Shown here: one piece after another, positions 35,276 to 44,952 of the stretch | Layout of the letters: each line of letters begins with the position of its first letter | Numbering within the stretch: position 1 is the first letter of the stretch | DNA from: Cecembia rubra | GTDB taxonomy: Bacteria > Bacteroidota > Bacteroidia > Cytophagales > Cyclobacteriaceae | DNA: 64,000 bases | Direction of reading: 5' to 3' | NCBI RefSeq assembly: GCF_003014575.1 | Contig: NZ_PYGF01000004.1 | Span: 276,133 to 340,132, forward strand | Notes under the pieces: generated by a model | Told to the model about the DNA's origin: nothing | Seen by the model: only the letters and a program-made list of their open reading frames with translations | Databases searched by the model: none | Program-made: the position numbers and the translations under genes

Positions 35276-35710
35276 TCAAGACTTTCCTGTACTTCCATAT
35301 CCCCCTGCTCCACGTTCTGTATCCGATAGCACCTCCACTTCATCCCAATGGATCTGCTCATGCCTCGCGATTACCATCTGCGCAATTCTCTCACCATCCT
35401 TTACTTCGAAAGACTCATTGGATAAATTGACCAACAATACTTTCACCTCTCCTCTGTAATCTGCATCTACTGTTCCCGGGGTGTTTAAAACAGTTAAACC
35501 ATGTTTGAAGGCAAGGCCACTCCTAGGTCTGATCTGCGCTTCATATCCTTCTGGTAATTCAATAAACAAACCTGTTCCAATGAGTTTCCTTTCCAAAGGA
35601 CTAAGGGTAACAGATTCCTCTAAATTGGCCCTAAGGTCCAGTCCTGCAGATAGTGGGGTTTGATAAGCTGGAAGTGGATGTTTTGATTGATTGATTACCT
35701 TAACTTTCAT
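35276..35710 (-). CDS. dut: dUTP diphosphatase
   Basis: 144 residues with all five trimeric dUTPase motifs: AGLDLRA (I), [10 protein letters not shown] (II), [15 protein letters not shown] (III, with the uracil-recognition Tyr), GERIAQMVI (IV) and the C-terminal [11 protein letters not shown] (V). It hydrolyses dUTP to dUMP, keeping uracil out of DNA and feeding thymidylate synthesis. The start overlaps the flippase stop by 4 bp, so it is last in the enoyl-CoA hydratase-flippase-dut operon. Confidence 0.97.
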   Translation of the reverse strand: MKVKVINQSKHPLPAYQTPLSAGLDLRANLEESVTLSPLERKLIGTGLFIELPEGYEAQIRPRSGLAFKHGLTVLNTPGTVDADYRGEVKVLLVNLSNESFEVKDGERIAQMVIARHEQIHWDEVEVLSDTERGAGGYGSTGKS

Positions 35711-37230
35711 GGTTTTTTCTTTTTGATTGATATGCCGAGCTTTTGAAGATTTTCTTTTTCAAAAAACAAAACTACAATAACAAAGGCAATCACAAGGCCA
35801 TTCCTAAGGATAAATTGAAGAACGGGAATTTCAAATTCTAAATAAAAACCAAAATAACTCAAAGCAAAAGCGAGAAACAAGTAAAAAACCGCTTTACCCG
35901 TCTGATAAGGTATTGGAAAAAACCGCTGCCCATAGGTATAACAGATTACAGACATGGAAAGGTAACAGGCCAATGTACTTAATGCTGCCCCCATATACCC
36001 CCAAACAGGAACCAGCAAAAATATAACAAGGATGGTAATAGCTGCACCTGCCAAGGTAATGTAGAAGGAAAATTTTGTCTGGTCAGTCAATTTAAACCAG
36101 ATACTCAGGTTAAAATAAATACCCAAAAACAGATATCCAAACAAAAGGACAGGCACTATAAATAGCCCGGAATCATACCCTTCTCCCCTCAAAAATAAGG
36201 CTCCAAGTATATCTAGATTAACCGATATCATCACCATGAGTATGGAGCAGAATATCACAAAGGCATGCATTACCCTTGCAAATAACTCTGGGCTATTTTT
36301 ATCGGTAGACTGATTAAAGAAAAAGGGCTCAGCCGCATATTTAAAGGCCTGAATGACCAGATTCATGAAGATGGCGAGCTTGAAATTTGCTCCGAAAACA
36401 CCTCCTGCCTGCCTGGAGGTAAGTCCTTCATAGAAGTTTTCCGGCAACAGATATTCGAACAATCCTCTTGAAAAAACCTCATTGGTCACTCCCGCCAATC
36501 CCATAAATAATAATGGGATAGCATAATGCCACATGGGTTGGATAAAGTTTTTGTCAATACCAAAACTGAACTTGCCTGCTAACTTAAATAATAAGGGAAG
36601 CATCAGAGCATTGGCAAGTAAATTGGAAAGCAGAATATAATCTACTCCCCAATCAGACCGGTAGAAAGATTTAACTATCGGCTGTAAGGAAGAAAAAATA
36701 TCTCCCTTCCATACATGAAAGCAAAGAACAATAAAAAAGACATTAAAAATTACATTCAGCAGGATATTGCCCAGCTTGGTTACAGCAAAGGTAAGGGCTT
36801 TGTTTTCTTTTCTCAGCTTGGCATAAGGAATTGCCATTACCGCATCTATCGCCAATATCCAAGCCACCCATCTGAATAAATGAGCTTCCCCCTCATAACC
36901 CAGCCAGAAAGCAATGGGGTCAGCACTGAGATAGATGATTGCTCCTAAAGAAATAGAACTGGTAATTAAAAGAGATTGTATCTGTGCAAATACTTTTTGC
37001 GGATCCAGACCTTTGCCGGTAGCATACCGGAAATAGGTGGTTTCCATACCATAAGTGAATACAATATTCAAAAATGCAATAAAGGCATAAATTGCTGTAA
37101 AAGATCCCAGTGCTTCCTTGTCCAGGTAAGCTGTATAGATGGGTAAGAGCAAAAAATTAATGGTCTTGCCCAAGATGCTGCTAATTCCATATACCGCAGT
37201 CTGACCAGCTAATCTTTTGAGTTGGCTCAT
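35707..37230 (-). CDS. Polysaccharide/lipid-linked sugar flippase (MOP superfamily)
   Basis: About 507 residues and 13-14 predicted membrane helices. Three ATGs in a row make the start 37230-37236. The N-terminus ([33 protein letters not shown]) is the typical first helix pair of Wzx-like oligosaccharide flippases, and a polysaccharide-biosynthesis C-terminal domain follows. The substrate is unknown. No glycosyltransferases are adjacent, so it is not in a surface-polysaccharide locus; pairing with dut and enoyl-CoA hydratase suggests a housekeeping envelope role, possibly lipid-linked precursor export. Confidence 0.88.
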   Translation of the reverse strand: MSQLKRLAGQTAVYGISSILGKTINFLLLPIYTAYLDKEALGSFTAIYAFIAFLNIVFTYGMETTYFRYATGKGLDPQKVFAQIQSLLITSSISLGAIIYLSADPIAFWLGYEGEAHLFRWVAWILAIDAVMAIPYAKLRKENKALTFAVTKLGNILLNVIFNVFFIVLCFHVWKGDIFSSLQPIVKSFYRSDWGVDYILLSNLLANALMLPLLFKLAGKFSFGIDKNFIQPMWHYAIPLLFMGLAGVTNEVFSRGLFEYLLPENFYEGLTSRQAGGVFGANFKLAIFMNLVIQAFKYAAEPFFFNQSTDKNSPELFARVMHAFVIFCSILMVMISVNLDILGALFLRGEGYDSGLFIVPVLLFGYLFLGIYFNLSIWFKLTDQTKFSFYITLAGAAITILVIFLLVPVWGYMGAALSTLACYLSMSVICYTYGQRFFPIPYQTGKAVFYLFLAFALSYFGFYLEFEIPVLQFILRNGLVIAFVIVVLFFEKENLQKLGISIKKKKP

Positions 37231-37251
37231 CATCAAAAAAAGAAAGGGGAT

Positions 37252-38037
37252 TTATTCCCCTTTGAATACTGGTTTCCTTTTTTCCAAGAAGGCAGATGTT
37301 CCTTCTTTATAATCTCCTGATTTCACACATCTTGCAAAGCTATTTGCCTCGGTCTGATAACCATTTTCTTCTGTATTGAAGACCGCATTGACACAGTCAA
37401 CAATCATACCTATGGCAAGAGGAGCTTTACTCATTATCTTTCTTAAGATTTCTTCAGCTTTTTCCAATGCTTCAGCTTTTGTGGCCAAAACGTGGTTGAC
37501 AAGGCCAAGATTCTTTGCTTCTTCCGCTCCTATCATGTCTCCGGTCATCATCAGCTCCAAAGCTTTGCCTCTCCCGACCAAATAGGTAAGCCTCTGGGTT
37601 CCCCCATAGCCTGGAATAATCCCCAAATTGACTTCGGGCTGCCCGAATTTAGCGGATTCCGTTGCTATTCTCATATGACAGGCCATTGCCAATTCACATC
37701 CTCCGCCCAGGGCAAATCCATTGATAACTGCAATGACAGGCTTTGGACAATTTTCGATCAGGCTGAATATTTCCTGACCGTTTTCTGCAAACTTCCTTGC
37801 ATTGAGTTCATTCAGTTCCGCAATCTCACTGATATCTGCACCGGCAATAAAAGCTTTTTCCCCCGAACCTGTAATGATTACCGCTCGGATATCTTTATTG
37901 TCAGAAACTTCATTGAAAATATCTCTGAACTCTTCCAAAGTGGCAAAATTGAGTGCGTTCAGCTTGGTTTCTCTGTTTACGGTCAAATAGAGAATACCCT
38001 CTTTTACCTCTGAAAGAATATTTTTGCTATCAGCCAT
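37252..38037 (-). CDS. Enoyl-CoA hydratase/isomerase family protein
   Basis: 261 residues from the ATG at 38037. The open frame continues to 38196, but that extension crosses the promoter and has no similarity to the family. It has a crotonase fold: ETKLNALNFATLEEFRDIF, then the oxyanion-hole AFIAGADISEI and GFALGGGCELAMACHMRIA. FGQPEVNLGIIPGYGGTQRL carries the two glutamate positions of true hydratases (CE and PE), so 2-trans-enoyl-CoA hydration, probably of short chains, is likely. It is first gene in the operon with the flippase (15-21 nt away) and dut. Confidence 0.93.
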   Translation of the reverse strand: MADSKNILSEVKEGILYLTVNRETKLNALNFATLEEFRDIFNEVSDNKDIRAVIITGSGEKAFIAGADISEIAELNELNARKFAENGQEIFSLIENCPKPVIAVINGFALGGGCELAMACHMRIATESAKFGQPEVNLGIIPGYGGTQRLTYLVGRGKALELMMTGDMIGAEEAKNLGLVNHVLATKAEALEKAEEILRKIMSKAPLAIGMIVDCVNAVFNTEENGYQTEANSFARCVKSGDYKEGTSAFLEKRKPVFKGE

Positions 38038-38061
38038 AAGAAGTAGGTGAATGTTGGAAAC

Positions 38062-38092
38062 CAAATATACAAGCAGTGCGTACATTACCAAA
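38062..38092 (-). promoter_or_regulatory. Promoter of the enoyl-CoA hydratase-flippase-dut operon
   Basis: On the minus strand, TTTG (38089-38092), 19 nt, then TATATTTG (38062-38069), an exact consensus match, about 25 nt from the ATG. It supports the start at 38037. Confidence 0.7.
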
Positions 38093-38220
38093 GGATTTCT
38101 TAGAAAAATACAATAAATGAAAAATTTTGCTTTGATTTTCAACTGGTTCAATGTCGGATACCAAAGTTTTAATTGTGCTAAATTGGAATAGGTCAACCCG
38201 TCAAATCTGCTATTTTTTTA

Positions 38221-38228
38221 TATTTTTG
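38221..38228 (+). promoter_or_regulatory. icd promoter -7 box
   Basis: TATTTTTG matches TAnnTTTG, 38 nt upstream of the icd ATG. The -33 element is not convincing. Confidence 0.5.
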
Positions 38229-38266
38229 TGCCACATCAAAAATTCAACAAACCCAAATAAATATAT

Positions 38267-39721
38267 ATGTCATCAAAAAGAAAAATCACCGTTGCCTATG
38301 GCGATGGAATCGGACCAGAGATCATGAAAGCCACTTTGAATATTCTTGAAGCGGCAGGAGCACAACTCGAATACGATGTCATCGAAATCGGTGAGCAGGT
38401 GTATTTGAAGGGTATCACTTCAGGGATGGAACCCAAGTCCTTTGCCTCCCTGAGAGAAACAAAAGTTTTCTTGAAATCCCCCATCACAACTCCCCAAGGT
38501 GGTGGCTTCAAAAGTTTGAATGTAACTACTAGAAAATCTTTCGGGCTTTTTGCCAATGTAAGACCTTGCAAAGCCTATTCTCCATTTATCAAAACCCATT
38601 TCCCAAAAACTGACTTGGTAATCATCAGGGAAAATGAAGAAGATCTTTATGCTGGCATCGAGCATAGGCAAACCCAAGAAGTCTATCAGACGCTGAAATT
38701 GATATCTCAGCCTGGCTCGGAAAAAATTATCAGATATGCTTTTGAATATGCCAAAAAGTATGGCAGGAAGAAAGTAACCTGTATGACCAAAGACAATATC
38801 ATGAAATTGGCCGATGGTCTATTCCATAAGACATTTGATGAGATTGCTAAAGAATACCCAGACATCGAAACTGACCACAAAATCATCGATATTGGCTCAG
38901 CTTTGATTGCTGAGAGGCCCGAAATCTTTGATGTTATTGTAACGCTAAACCTCTACGGAGACATAATATCCGATATTGCTGCCCAGGTTACCGGTTCTGT
39001 TGGTTTGGGAGGCTCGGCCAATGTCGGGGAAGAGGTAGCTATGTTTGAAGCTATCCATGGATCTGCACCTGATATTGCCGGAATGAATATAGCCAATCCT
39101 TCCGGATTGCTTAATGGTGCCATCATGATGTTGGTACATATCGGACAACCTGAAATCGCAGAAAAAATCTCCAATGCTTGGATGAAAACTTTGGAGGATG
39201 GAATCCATACTGCTGATATTTACCAAGAAGGCATCTCATCCAAAAAAGTAGGTACTCAGGAATTTGCCCAAGCTGTAATCGAGAGATTGGGGCAAGCTCC
39301 TGCCAACATGGTTGCTGCATCTTTCGACAAATCTTCCACAGCACCACTTAGTATTAAGTTGAAGCCAGTCAAAAAAGAGAAGAAAGAACTGATCGGAGTA
39401 GATGTATTCATAGACTGGGATGAGGACAAAAGAAATCCTGACATCATCGGTGAAAGATTGAGAAAAGCTGATGCCAACGGATTGAAACTTCATCTGATCA
39501 CCAATAGGGGGGTAAAGGTATTCCCTGAAGGAATGCCTGAAACCTTCTGCACAGATCACTGGAGATGCAGGTTCAAAACTGCTGATCAATCTGTCATATC
39601 ACATGGGGATGTACTTGAGCTATTGAGACAAATCAAGGAACTAGGATTTGACTTCATCAAAACAGAACATCTCTATGCTTTTGACGGTGTAAGGGGCTAT
39701 TCTTTGGCCCAAGGAGAATAA
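38267..39721 (+). CDS. icd: Isocitrate dehydrogenase, type with C-terminal extension
   Basis: 484 residues. Residues 1-~340 are the isocitrate/isopropylmalate dehydrogenase fold (AYGDGIGPEIM, KSLNVTTRKSFGLFANVRPC, IIRENEEDLYAGIEHRQ, LNLYGDIISDIAAQVTGSVGLG, EAIHGSAPDIAGMNIANPSG). After it comes a ~130-residue extension (KKELIGVDVFIDWDEDKRNPDIIGERLRKA…GYSLAQGE) of the kind seen in the Thermus-type enzyme. It oxidises isocitrate to 2-oxoglutarate. The cofactor, probably NADP, cannot be settled by eye. It is transcribed alone and followed by terminators. Confidence 0.93.
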   Translation: MSSKRKITVAYGDGIGPEIMKATLNILEAAGAQLEYDVIEIGEQVYLKGITSGMEPKSFASLRETKVFLKSPITTPQGGGFKSLNVTTRKSFGLFANVRPCKAYSPFIKTHFPKTDLVIIRENEEDLYAGIEHRQTQEVYQTLKLISQPGSEKIIRYAFEYAKKYGRKKVTCMTKDNIMKLADGLFHKTFDEIAKEYPDIETDHKIIDIGSALIAERPEIFDVIVTLNLYGDIISDIAAQVTGSVGLGGSANVGEEVAMFEAIHGSAPDIAGMNIANPSGLLNGAIMMLVHIGQPEIAEKISNAWMKTLEDGIHTADIYQEGISSKKVGTQEFAQAVIERLGQAPANMVAASFDKSSTAPLSIKLKPVKKEKKELIGVDVFIDWDEDKRNPDIIGERLRKADANGLKLHLITNRGVKVFPEGMPETFCTDHWRCRFKTADQSVISHGDVLELLRQIKELGFDFIKTEHLYAFDGVRGYSLAQGE

Positions 39722-39741
39722 GATTAGATATCCGATAATAA

Positions 39742-39777
39742 ACAACCCCGGCTTCATCTGGATCCGGGGTTTTATTT
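39742..39777 (+). terminator. Intrinsic terminator after icd
   Basis: AACCCCGG (39744-39751) pairs with CCGGGGTT (39764-39771) over 12 nt, followed by TTATTTT. Confidence 0.8.
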
Positions 39778-39784
39778 TGGAAAA

Positions 39785-39820
39785 TAAAAAAGCCCTTTTA
39801 CCATTCAGGAAAAGGGCTTT
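39785..39820 (-). terminator. Intrinsic terminator after guaA
   Basis: AAAGCCCTTTT (39789-39799) pairs with AAAAGGGCTTT (39810-39820). The A run to its left gives a U tail on the minus strand. Confidence 0.8.
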
Positions 39821-39843
39821 ATTCAAATATTTATTAATTTAAA

Positions 39844-41373
39844 TTACTCCCACTCAATTGTTGCAGGTGGTTTAGATGATATATCATACACTACTCTATT
39901 GACTCCCTTGACCCTATTGATGATTTCATTGGACATCTTGCCAAGAAACTCATAAGGAAGGTGAATCCAGTCAGCAGTCATCCCGTCCACAGAACCTACG
40001 GCCCTTAGAGCAACTACCCTTTCATAAGTCCTTTCATCCCCCATCACACCCACAGATTGGATAGGCAGAAGGATCGCACCGGCCTGCCAAACTTGGTCAT
40101 ATAGTCCGAAATCCTTAAGCCCTTTGATAAAGATATGATCTACTTCCTGTAATGTTTTTACTTTATCAGCAGTGATATCCCCTAATATTCTAATAGCCAA
40201 TCCAGGGCCAGGAAAAGGATGCCTTCCGATAATATTTTCCGGAATTTCAAGCGCTCTTCCCACTTCCCTTACCTCGTCCTTAAACAAAGTGTTCAAGGGT
40301 TCTACTACAGAGAGCTTCATGAAATCTGGAAGACCGCCTACATTATGATGGGACTTTATGGTAGCAGAAGGCCCTTTTACGGAAACAGATTCAATCACAT
40401 CCGGGTAAATTGTTCCTTGCCCTAGCCATTTCACTCCTTCGATCTTATGGGCTTCATCATCAAAAACCTCAATAAACACCCTGCCTATGGCCTTCCTCTT
40501 TGCTTCAGGATCAGTCAGGCCGGAAAGTGCATCATAAAACCGCTGCTTGGCATCTATACCAATCACATTCAAGCCCATATTCTTATAAGACTCAAGAACT
40601 TCCTCAAACTCATTTTTTCTTAAAAGTCCATTGTCTACAAAAACACAGGTAAGGTGGTCTCCAATAGCCCTATGGATCAAAGTCGCAGCTACTGAGGAAT
40701 CTACACCCCCGGAAAGACCCATAACTACTTTATCATTACCCAATTTTTGCTTGAGTTCGGCAATGGTAGCATCAATAAAAGTATCAGATGTCCAGTCTTG
40801 GGCACACCCACAAATCTGTACAACAAAATTTCTCAATAAGTTTTTGCCTTCAAGGGAATGCGTAACCTCTGGGTGAAACTGAATCCCGTAAGTTTCCTCT
40901 CCCTGAACTTTAAATGCCGCCACCTCTACAGATGCAGTACTGGCAATTACATCAAAGCCTTTAGGCAGAACTTTGATCGTATCTCCATGGGACATCCAAA
41001 CCTGGGAACCATGGGTCATTTCTTTTAATAAATCATAATGAAGATCTATATGATCTAGATTGGCCCTTCCATATTCCCTGATTTGTGAAGGAAGTACCTC
41101 TCCACCGTATTTATGGGCAAGCAATTGAGAACCATAACAAACACCCAGTATAGGAAGCTTTCCACGGATGCTTTCCAGATCGATATCCGGTGCCCCTTCA
41201 TCCCTTACAGAGCAGGGACTACCTGACAATATCACCCCTTTTATATGAGATGTAATTTCCGGAATTTTATTATATGGATGGATTTCGCAATAAACATTGA
41301 GTTCCCTAACCCTTCTGGCGATGAGTTGTGTGTATTGGGAACCAAAATCGAGGATGAGTATTTGTTCTGCCAT
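39844..41373 (-). CDS. guaA: GMP synthase (glutamine-hydrolysing)
   Basis: 509 residues from the ATG at 41373; an in-frame TTG at 41379 is part of the promoter box instead. The class-I amidotransferase domain has the nucleophile Cys in [13 protein letters not shown] and the His/Glu pair in [11 protein letters not shown]. The ATP-pyrophosphatase domain carries [17 protein letters not shown], and the dimerisation domain ends [15 protein letters not shown]. It converts XMP to GMP. The -7 box ends 3 nt before the ATG, suggesting leaderless mRNA. Confidence 0.97.
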   Translation of the reverse strand: MAEQILILDFGSQYTQLIARRVRELNVYCEIHPYNKIPEITSHIKGVILSGSPCSVRDEGAPDIDLESIRGKLPILGVCYGSQLLAHKYGGEVLPSQIREYGRANLDHIDLHYDLLKEMTHGSQVWMSHGDTIKVLPKGFDVIASTASVEVAAFKVQGEETYGIQFHPEVTHSLEGKNLLRNFVVQICGCAQDWTSDTFIDATIAELKQKLGNDKVVMGLSGGVDSSVAATLIHRAIGDHLTCVFVDNGLLRKNEFEEVLESYKNMGLNVIGIDAKQRFYDALSGLTDPEAKRKAIGRVFIEVFDDEAHKIEGVKWLGQGTIYPDVIESVSVKGPSATIKSHHNVGGLPDFMKLSVVEPLNTLFKDEVREVGRALEIPENIIGRHPFPGPGLAIRILGDITADKVKTLQEVDHIFIKGLKDFGLYDQVWQAGAILLPIQSVGVMGDERTYERVVALRAVGSVDGMTADWIHLPYEFLGKMSNEIINRVKGVNRVVYDISSKPPATIEWE

Positions 41374-41376
41374 GCG

Positions 41377-41384
41377 CAAAGGTA
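41377..41384 (-). promoter_or_regulatory. guaA -7 box, 3 nt before the start codon
   Basis: TACCTTTG on the minus strand. With a start site 5-8 nt downstream of the box, transcription would begin at or next to the AUG. No -33 match is evident. Confidence 0.45.
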
Positions 41385-41458
41385 CACAGGCTCAAGAAAA
41401 TGAGAAAAGATTTTTCAATAATTTCAGAAGATTATTTTGCACCTTCTAAAAATCATAT

Positions 41459-42463
41459 TTATTGCCTCCCAATTGAAAAAGCTCTCTTGGGATTTTCAAT
41501 TAAAAGCAGGTCCAAATCCTTCTTTGTAAACCCATTTTCATACAAAAGGGGAATCAATTCATCAAAAATACTGGTAAATCCTTTAAAATTTTTCTGTTCC
41601 TCAAGGCCTGGTTCATACCAACCCGCGTCATGGGAAATTAAAACCCTATCCAGACCAACCTGCTCTTTCATAAACACCAACCTGTCCAAATGCCCTTTTA
41701 AATCCCAAACTACCCCATCCAAACTGATCCATACACCTTCTTTATTGGCCCTTAGATAATTCTCAAAATCTTTTTCATTCTGTGCATGGACCCATACAAA
41801 ATTTTCCAGAGGAACATTCAAGGATTGAAGGATATCCATCTGGGCTCTTGCAGTCTGCCAGGTACCTGTATGGGCCACAATCAATAAGCCTGTTTCCAAA
41901 TGGGTCAATCCTGCAGCTTTTACAAGTTTGGCATCCAAACCCGAAAGGACGGATCCCTCATTGACTGATATTTTGATAAATCCAGGCTTGATACCTGAAT
42001 CAGCAATTCCGTATTGAGCTTCCCTGATCCATCGCTTGGAAAGTTGTTCAGCAGACTCTTGGTAGGCGTGTTCCGGTAGGTATTTGCCGGATATTGCTCC
42101 ATAATATCCAACATTGGTCAAGATTTGCATGCCTGTTTTTTCTGATAGCAATCGCAACAACTCAGGATCCTTTCCTAAATAGGAAGGGGTACACTCCATT
42201 ATTGTTTTCACCCCTCTGTCCTGAATTTCTTTAATGTAGGGTATCAAAAATGAAACTACTTCCTCTTTATCCCATCTGTGAAAACCGGTAGAATCCGCAC
42301 CGATAAAATCCACCAAAACATGCTCATGGATCAAAGCCACTCCCAAAGCATCTGGTTCAATTTCTCCATTCACAGTTTGAATGGTTAAACTTCCATTTTT
42401 CTCAGGTGACTTACAGCATTGAAGTAACAATAAGATGGTGATCAGGAAGAGGTTTTTTTTCAT
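41459..42463 (-). CDS. Phosphotriesterase-family metal-dependent hydrolase, lipoprotein
   Basis: 334 residues with a lipobox (LLLLQCCKS, Cys16). It is a TIM-barrel amidohydrolase of the phosphotriesterase-related group. Metal ligands visible are HEH (His46, His48) in ALIHEHVLVD, the bridging Lys in PGFIKISVNEG, His in IVAHTGT and WVHAQN, and Asp in ISHDAGW. Related characterised members act on lactones or phosphoesters; the substrate here is unknown. An outer-membrane or periplasmic lipoprotein form is less common than the cytoplasmic one. It is 26 nt downstream of the exonuclease gene. Confidence 0.88.
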   Translation of the reverse strand: MKKNLFLITILLLLQCCKSPEKNGSLTIQTVNGEIEPDALGVALIHEHVLVDFIGADSTGFHRWDKEEVVSFLIPYIKEIQDRGVKTIMECTPSYLGKDPELLRLLSEKTGMQILTNVGYYGAISGKYLPEHAYQESAEQLSKRWIREAQYGIADSGIKPGFIKISVNEGSVLSGLDAKLVKAAGLTHLETGLLIVAHTGTWQTARAQMDILQSLNVPLENFVWVHAQNEKDFENYLRANKEGVWISLDGVVWDLKGHLDRLVFMKEQVGLDRVLISHDAGWYEPGLEEQKNFKGFTSIFDELIPLLYENGFTKKDLDLLLIENPKRAFSIGRQ

Positions 42464-42489
42464 AACATGGTCAAATTAAAAAAAAAACA

Positions 42490-43506
42490 TCAATCATCCT
42501 CTATATTGGTGCTTTCACCCTGAAATAGTGTTTCAAGTTCTGTAGCTTTTATTTTCTCTTCCTCCTCCAAATACCTGCCAAAAACTGCCGTATTTCCATG
42601 GGTCAAAAAGACCTGTTCTGCACCTGTAGCTTTGATGGCAGTAATCAGTCCTTCCCAATCTGCATGGTCTGATAATACAAATCCTGCATCTGCTGCCCTT
42701 CTCCTCCTGGCTCCTCTGATATTCATCCAACCCGAACAGATGGCTGTCCTGTAGGGACTGAATTTTTTCAACCACGGTGATCCCATAGCAGAGGGGGGTG
42801 CAATAATCAAGGCTCCATTGAAAGTGGATTTGGACATTTCAGCACTTACTTTTTCCACATCCAGTACCTTTACCCCATTTGCTAACAGCGCTTGATTGGT
42901 ATTCCATATGGCCTCATGAGCAAAAATTTTCCCAATACTTCTTTCCAAGTGGTTGAGTACCCTTTGTGCTTTACCTAATGAATAGGCAAAAATCACTGAA
43001 TTACGGTTATTTTCCGCATTGGTTCTCCACCAATGATTGATCTTTTCAAAAACTTCTTTCTGTGGCTGCCATTTGTATATAGGCAAGCCAAAAGTACATT
43101 CTGAAACAAATTCATGGCATTTTACAGGCTCAAATGCCTCTGATAGTCCATCATCCTCAAGCTTATAATCACCGCTTACAACTACAACCTTGCCCTGGAA
43201 TTCCAGCCTAACTTGTGATGAACCTGGAATATGGCCTGCTGGGTGCAAAGAAATAATTACCCCATTGATTTTTAAAGTTTCATTATATTCAATGGTTTGA
43301 AGGGAAATTTCATCGCCCAACCTAAGTTTCATAACTTCTTGGGATTGGGAATGGACAAGGTAAGATTTCATTCCCCATCGGGCATGATCCGAGTGGGCAT
43401 GGGTGATAACAGCCTTATCTACCGGCCTCCAAGGATCTATAAAAATATCTGCTTTGGGGCAGTATAGCCCAAAAGGTGTGAGTTCGATCAACTTAGAATC
43501 ACTCAT
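42490..43506 (-). CDS. Ligase-associated-type MBL exonuclease
   Basis: 338 residues, a metallo-beta-lactamase/beta-CASP-like nuclease. The zinc motif HAHSDH is at residues 36-41, further ligands are in HPAGHIPGS and VVVSGDYK, and the C-terminal block has FVLSDHADWEGL and VFLTHGNTAVF. The family (TIGR04122, DNA ligase-associated exonuclease) normally sits beside an ATP-dependent DNA ligase, a DEXH helicase and a phosphoesterase. None of these is here; the neighbours are the phosphotriesterase lipoprotein (26 nt) and a flavin reductase (15 nt). It may process DNA ends or structured RNA. Confidence 0.88.
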   Translation of the reverse strand: MSDSKLIELTPFGLYCPKADIFIDPWRPVDKAVITHAHSDHARWGMKSYLVHSQSQEVMKLRLGDEISLQTIEYNETLKINGVIISLHPAGHIPGSSQVRLEFQGKVVVVSGDYKLEDDGLSEAFEPVKCHEFVSECTFGLPIYKWQPQKEVFEKINHWWRTNAENNRNSVIFAYSLGKAQRVLNHLERSIGKIFAHEAIWNTNQALLANGVKVLDVEKVSAEMSKSTFNGALIIAPPSAMGSPWLKKFSPYRTAICSGWMNIRGARRRRAADAGFVLSDHADWEGLITAIKATGAEQVFLTHGNTAVFGRYLEEEEKIKATELETLFQGESTNIEDD

Positions 43507-43521
43507 GAAAATTGCAGGTAT

Positions 43522-44151
43522 CTAAATTTCCCTAAGCGCTTTATCAGGTTTTGGATAGCTCAACCTTGCCAATTTTTTTCCTAAATGGTACTCATCCAAA
43601 CCGGAAACTGTCACCGTACCAAGCCTATTAAGATCCAATGAACCATCATCCCTCAAGCCTCTTTCTTCAATAAAGACATGTTCTATTGCTCCTATGACCA
43701 ATACAGTACCGTTAACTTGAAGAGTTTGTTTTTCCTTTAAGCTACAAGCCACTTTTACAGGACTTAATTTGACAAAAGGTGCAAAAAAATCAGATAAATA
43801 TTCCTCATCTAGGCCAACCGCCTCAAATTCTGAGTTCTCATATCGTGCAGCGGTCTGGTGTGCCTGTTGATAGAAAGCTTCAGTCACATGGTTCATTGTA
43901 AAATAACCCGTTTCCATAATATTTTCCAATGTATGCCTTTCAACAGAATGTGGCCTAAACAAAATGCCTACTAAGGGAGGAGTGGCACCTATATGGAATA
44001 CTTGGGAAAAAGGTGAAAGGTTGGTAATCCCATCTTTGCTTTTGGTACCAATTAGGTTAAGGCTTTTATAGCCTGAAAGTGAATTGATCAGATCTCTTCG
44101 AAAGGATGAATCTGCTTCCAGAATCCCCGATTTATCAAAATGCCTCATCAT
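43522..44151 (-). CDS. Flavin reductase-like, FMN-binding split-barrel protein
   Basis: 209 residues. NLIGTKSKDGITNLSPFSQVF, PPLVGILFRPHSVERHTLENI and YFTMNHV form the FMN-binding split barrel of the flavin reductase family, and a C-terminal extension ends GLDEYHLGKKLARLSYPKP. Members reduce FMN with NAD(P)H or bind FMN for other redox steps; the substrate is not evident. The start overlaps the next upstream gene by 4 bp, so it belongs to an operon with the unknown protein at 44148-44606. Confidence 0.85.
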   Translation of the reverse strand: MMRHFDKSGILEADSSFRRDLINSLSGYKSLNLIGTKSKDGITNLSPFSQVFHIGATPPLVGILFRPHSVERHTLENIMETGYFTMNHVTEAFYQQAHQTAARYENSEFEAVGLDEEYLSDFFAPFVKLSPVKVACSLKEKQTLQVNGTVLVIGAIEHVFIEERGLRDDGSLDLNRLGTVTVSGLDEYHLGKKLARLSYPKPDKALREI

Positions 44152-44606
44152 ATCATTATTGCTTCCTCAATTGAATTACAATATTTGATATCAAGTAAAT
44201 GAATGATATTCTCAGGGTTATTCTTGATAATCTGGTCCTTAGCAATCATTACCATTCTTTCAAACCACTTTTCTTCCGGTAAAATTTTTCTATGTTTGGT
44301 GATTCCAAGTTCAAGCATTTTATTCTTCCAGTTCAAGAAATACCATTCCATACTAGGCTGGTGGAATGCCCTTAATGCACGCTTGTCGAAAATAAATTTT
44401 TCATATTTACCTTCAGCAGCAATGCCCGATATATAGGTAAAAATCTCTTTAAAATCTTCAATTGGCACATAATCAGCCAATAACTCACATATAAGCATGC
44501 CTTTATCTGAATTGGAATATACCCTGGCATACCTCATTTCGAACATCAGTTCGAAGTTGTTTTCTTCAATAATATGGGTAGTGGTATTCATAGCGGAAAA
44601 TTTCAT
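44148..44606 (-). CDS. Conserved-looking protein of unknown function
   Basis: 152 residues from the ATG at 44606, just after the upstream stop; the open frame reaches 44645, and the ATG at 44591 is also possible. It has a compact alpha/beta pattern: NNFELMFEMRYARVYSN, KGMLICELLADYVPIEDFKEIF, KYEKFIFDKRALRAFH. This resembles the STAS/SpoIIAA-like domains found in Bacteroidota, which have an alternating strand-helix order and an FDxR/L-type turn. No catalytic residue is obvious. It is coupled by 4 bp to the flavin reductase gene. Confidence 0.65.
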   Translation of the reverse strand: MKFSAMNTTTHIIEENNFELMFEMRYARVYSNSDKGMLICELLADYVPIEDFKEIFTYISGIAAEGKYEKFIFDKRALRAFHQPSMEWYFLNWKNKMLELGITKHRKILPEEKWFERMVMIAKDQIIKNNPENIIHLLDIKYCNSIEEAIMI

Positions 44607-44610
44607 TGCA

Positions 44611-44874
44611 TCAGTGGAATGATCTGTTTTTAAGGGTTTTCCCATTGCTCACTTCATTTTTGAAGTTGCCCAGGTTTTCTTCAAGGCGTATGGCATAGTC
44701 CATAGTAGTTTTTATCAGTTCCTGTTGGGACTGAATCTGTTCTTTCAACCTTGCCAATTCTTTGTTCATTTCAGCCAGTTTGACCTCATACTCTTTTTTT
44801 AGCCTTTCTTTCTCGAGTCTGGCTTTTTCTAGTTCTTCCTTGAAAATCAAAAATGATTCCGGTGGAGTCCTCAT
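44611..44874 (-). CDS. Small coiled-coil protein
   Basis: 87 residues. Residues ~10-70 are one long charged coiled coil (LEKARLEKERLKKEYEVKL, then EMNKELARLKEQIQSQQELI). It has no signal peptide or membrane segment. It precedes the STAS-like gene with a gap of 4 nt and probably is cotranscribed with it and the flavin reductase gene. No family assigned. Confidence 0.6.
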   Translation of the reverse strand: MRTPPESFLIFKEELEKARLEKERLKKEYEVKLAEMNKELARLKEQIQSQQELIKTTMDYAIRLEENLGNFKNEVSNGKTLKNRSFH

Positions 44875-44952
44875 AATCTCGTACTTTAATCATAGGGAGA
44901 ATTCCCCAAATACACTACAATTTTTCTGCCCCAATTGTTTTCCCTATTTAAC

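Noticed and set aside
38037..38196. Long N-terminal extension of the enoyl-CoA hydratase
   Set aside because: It runs through a consensus promoter and reads as random hydrophobic sequence.
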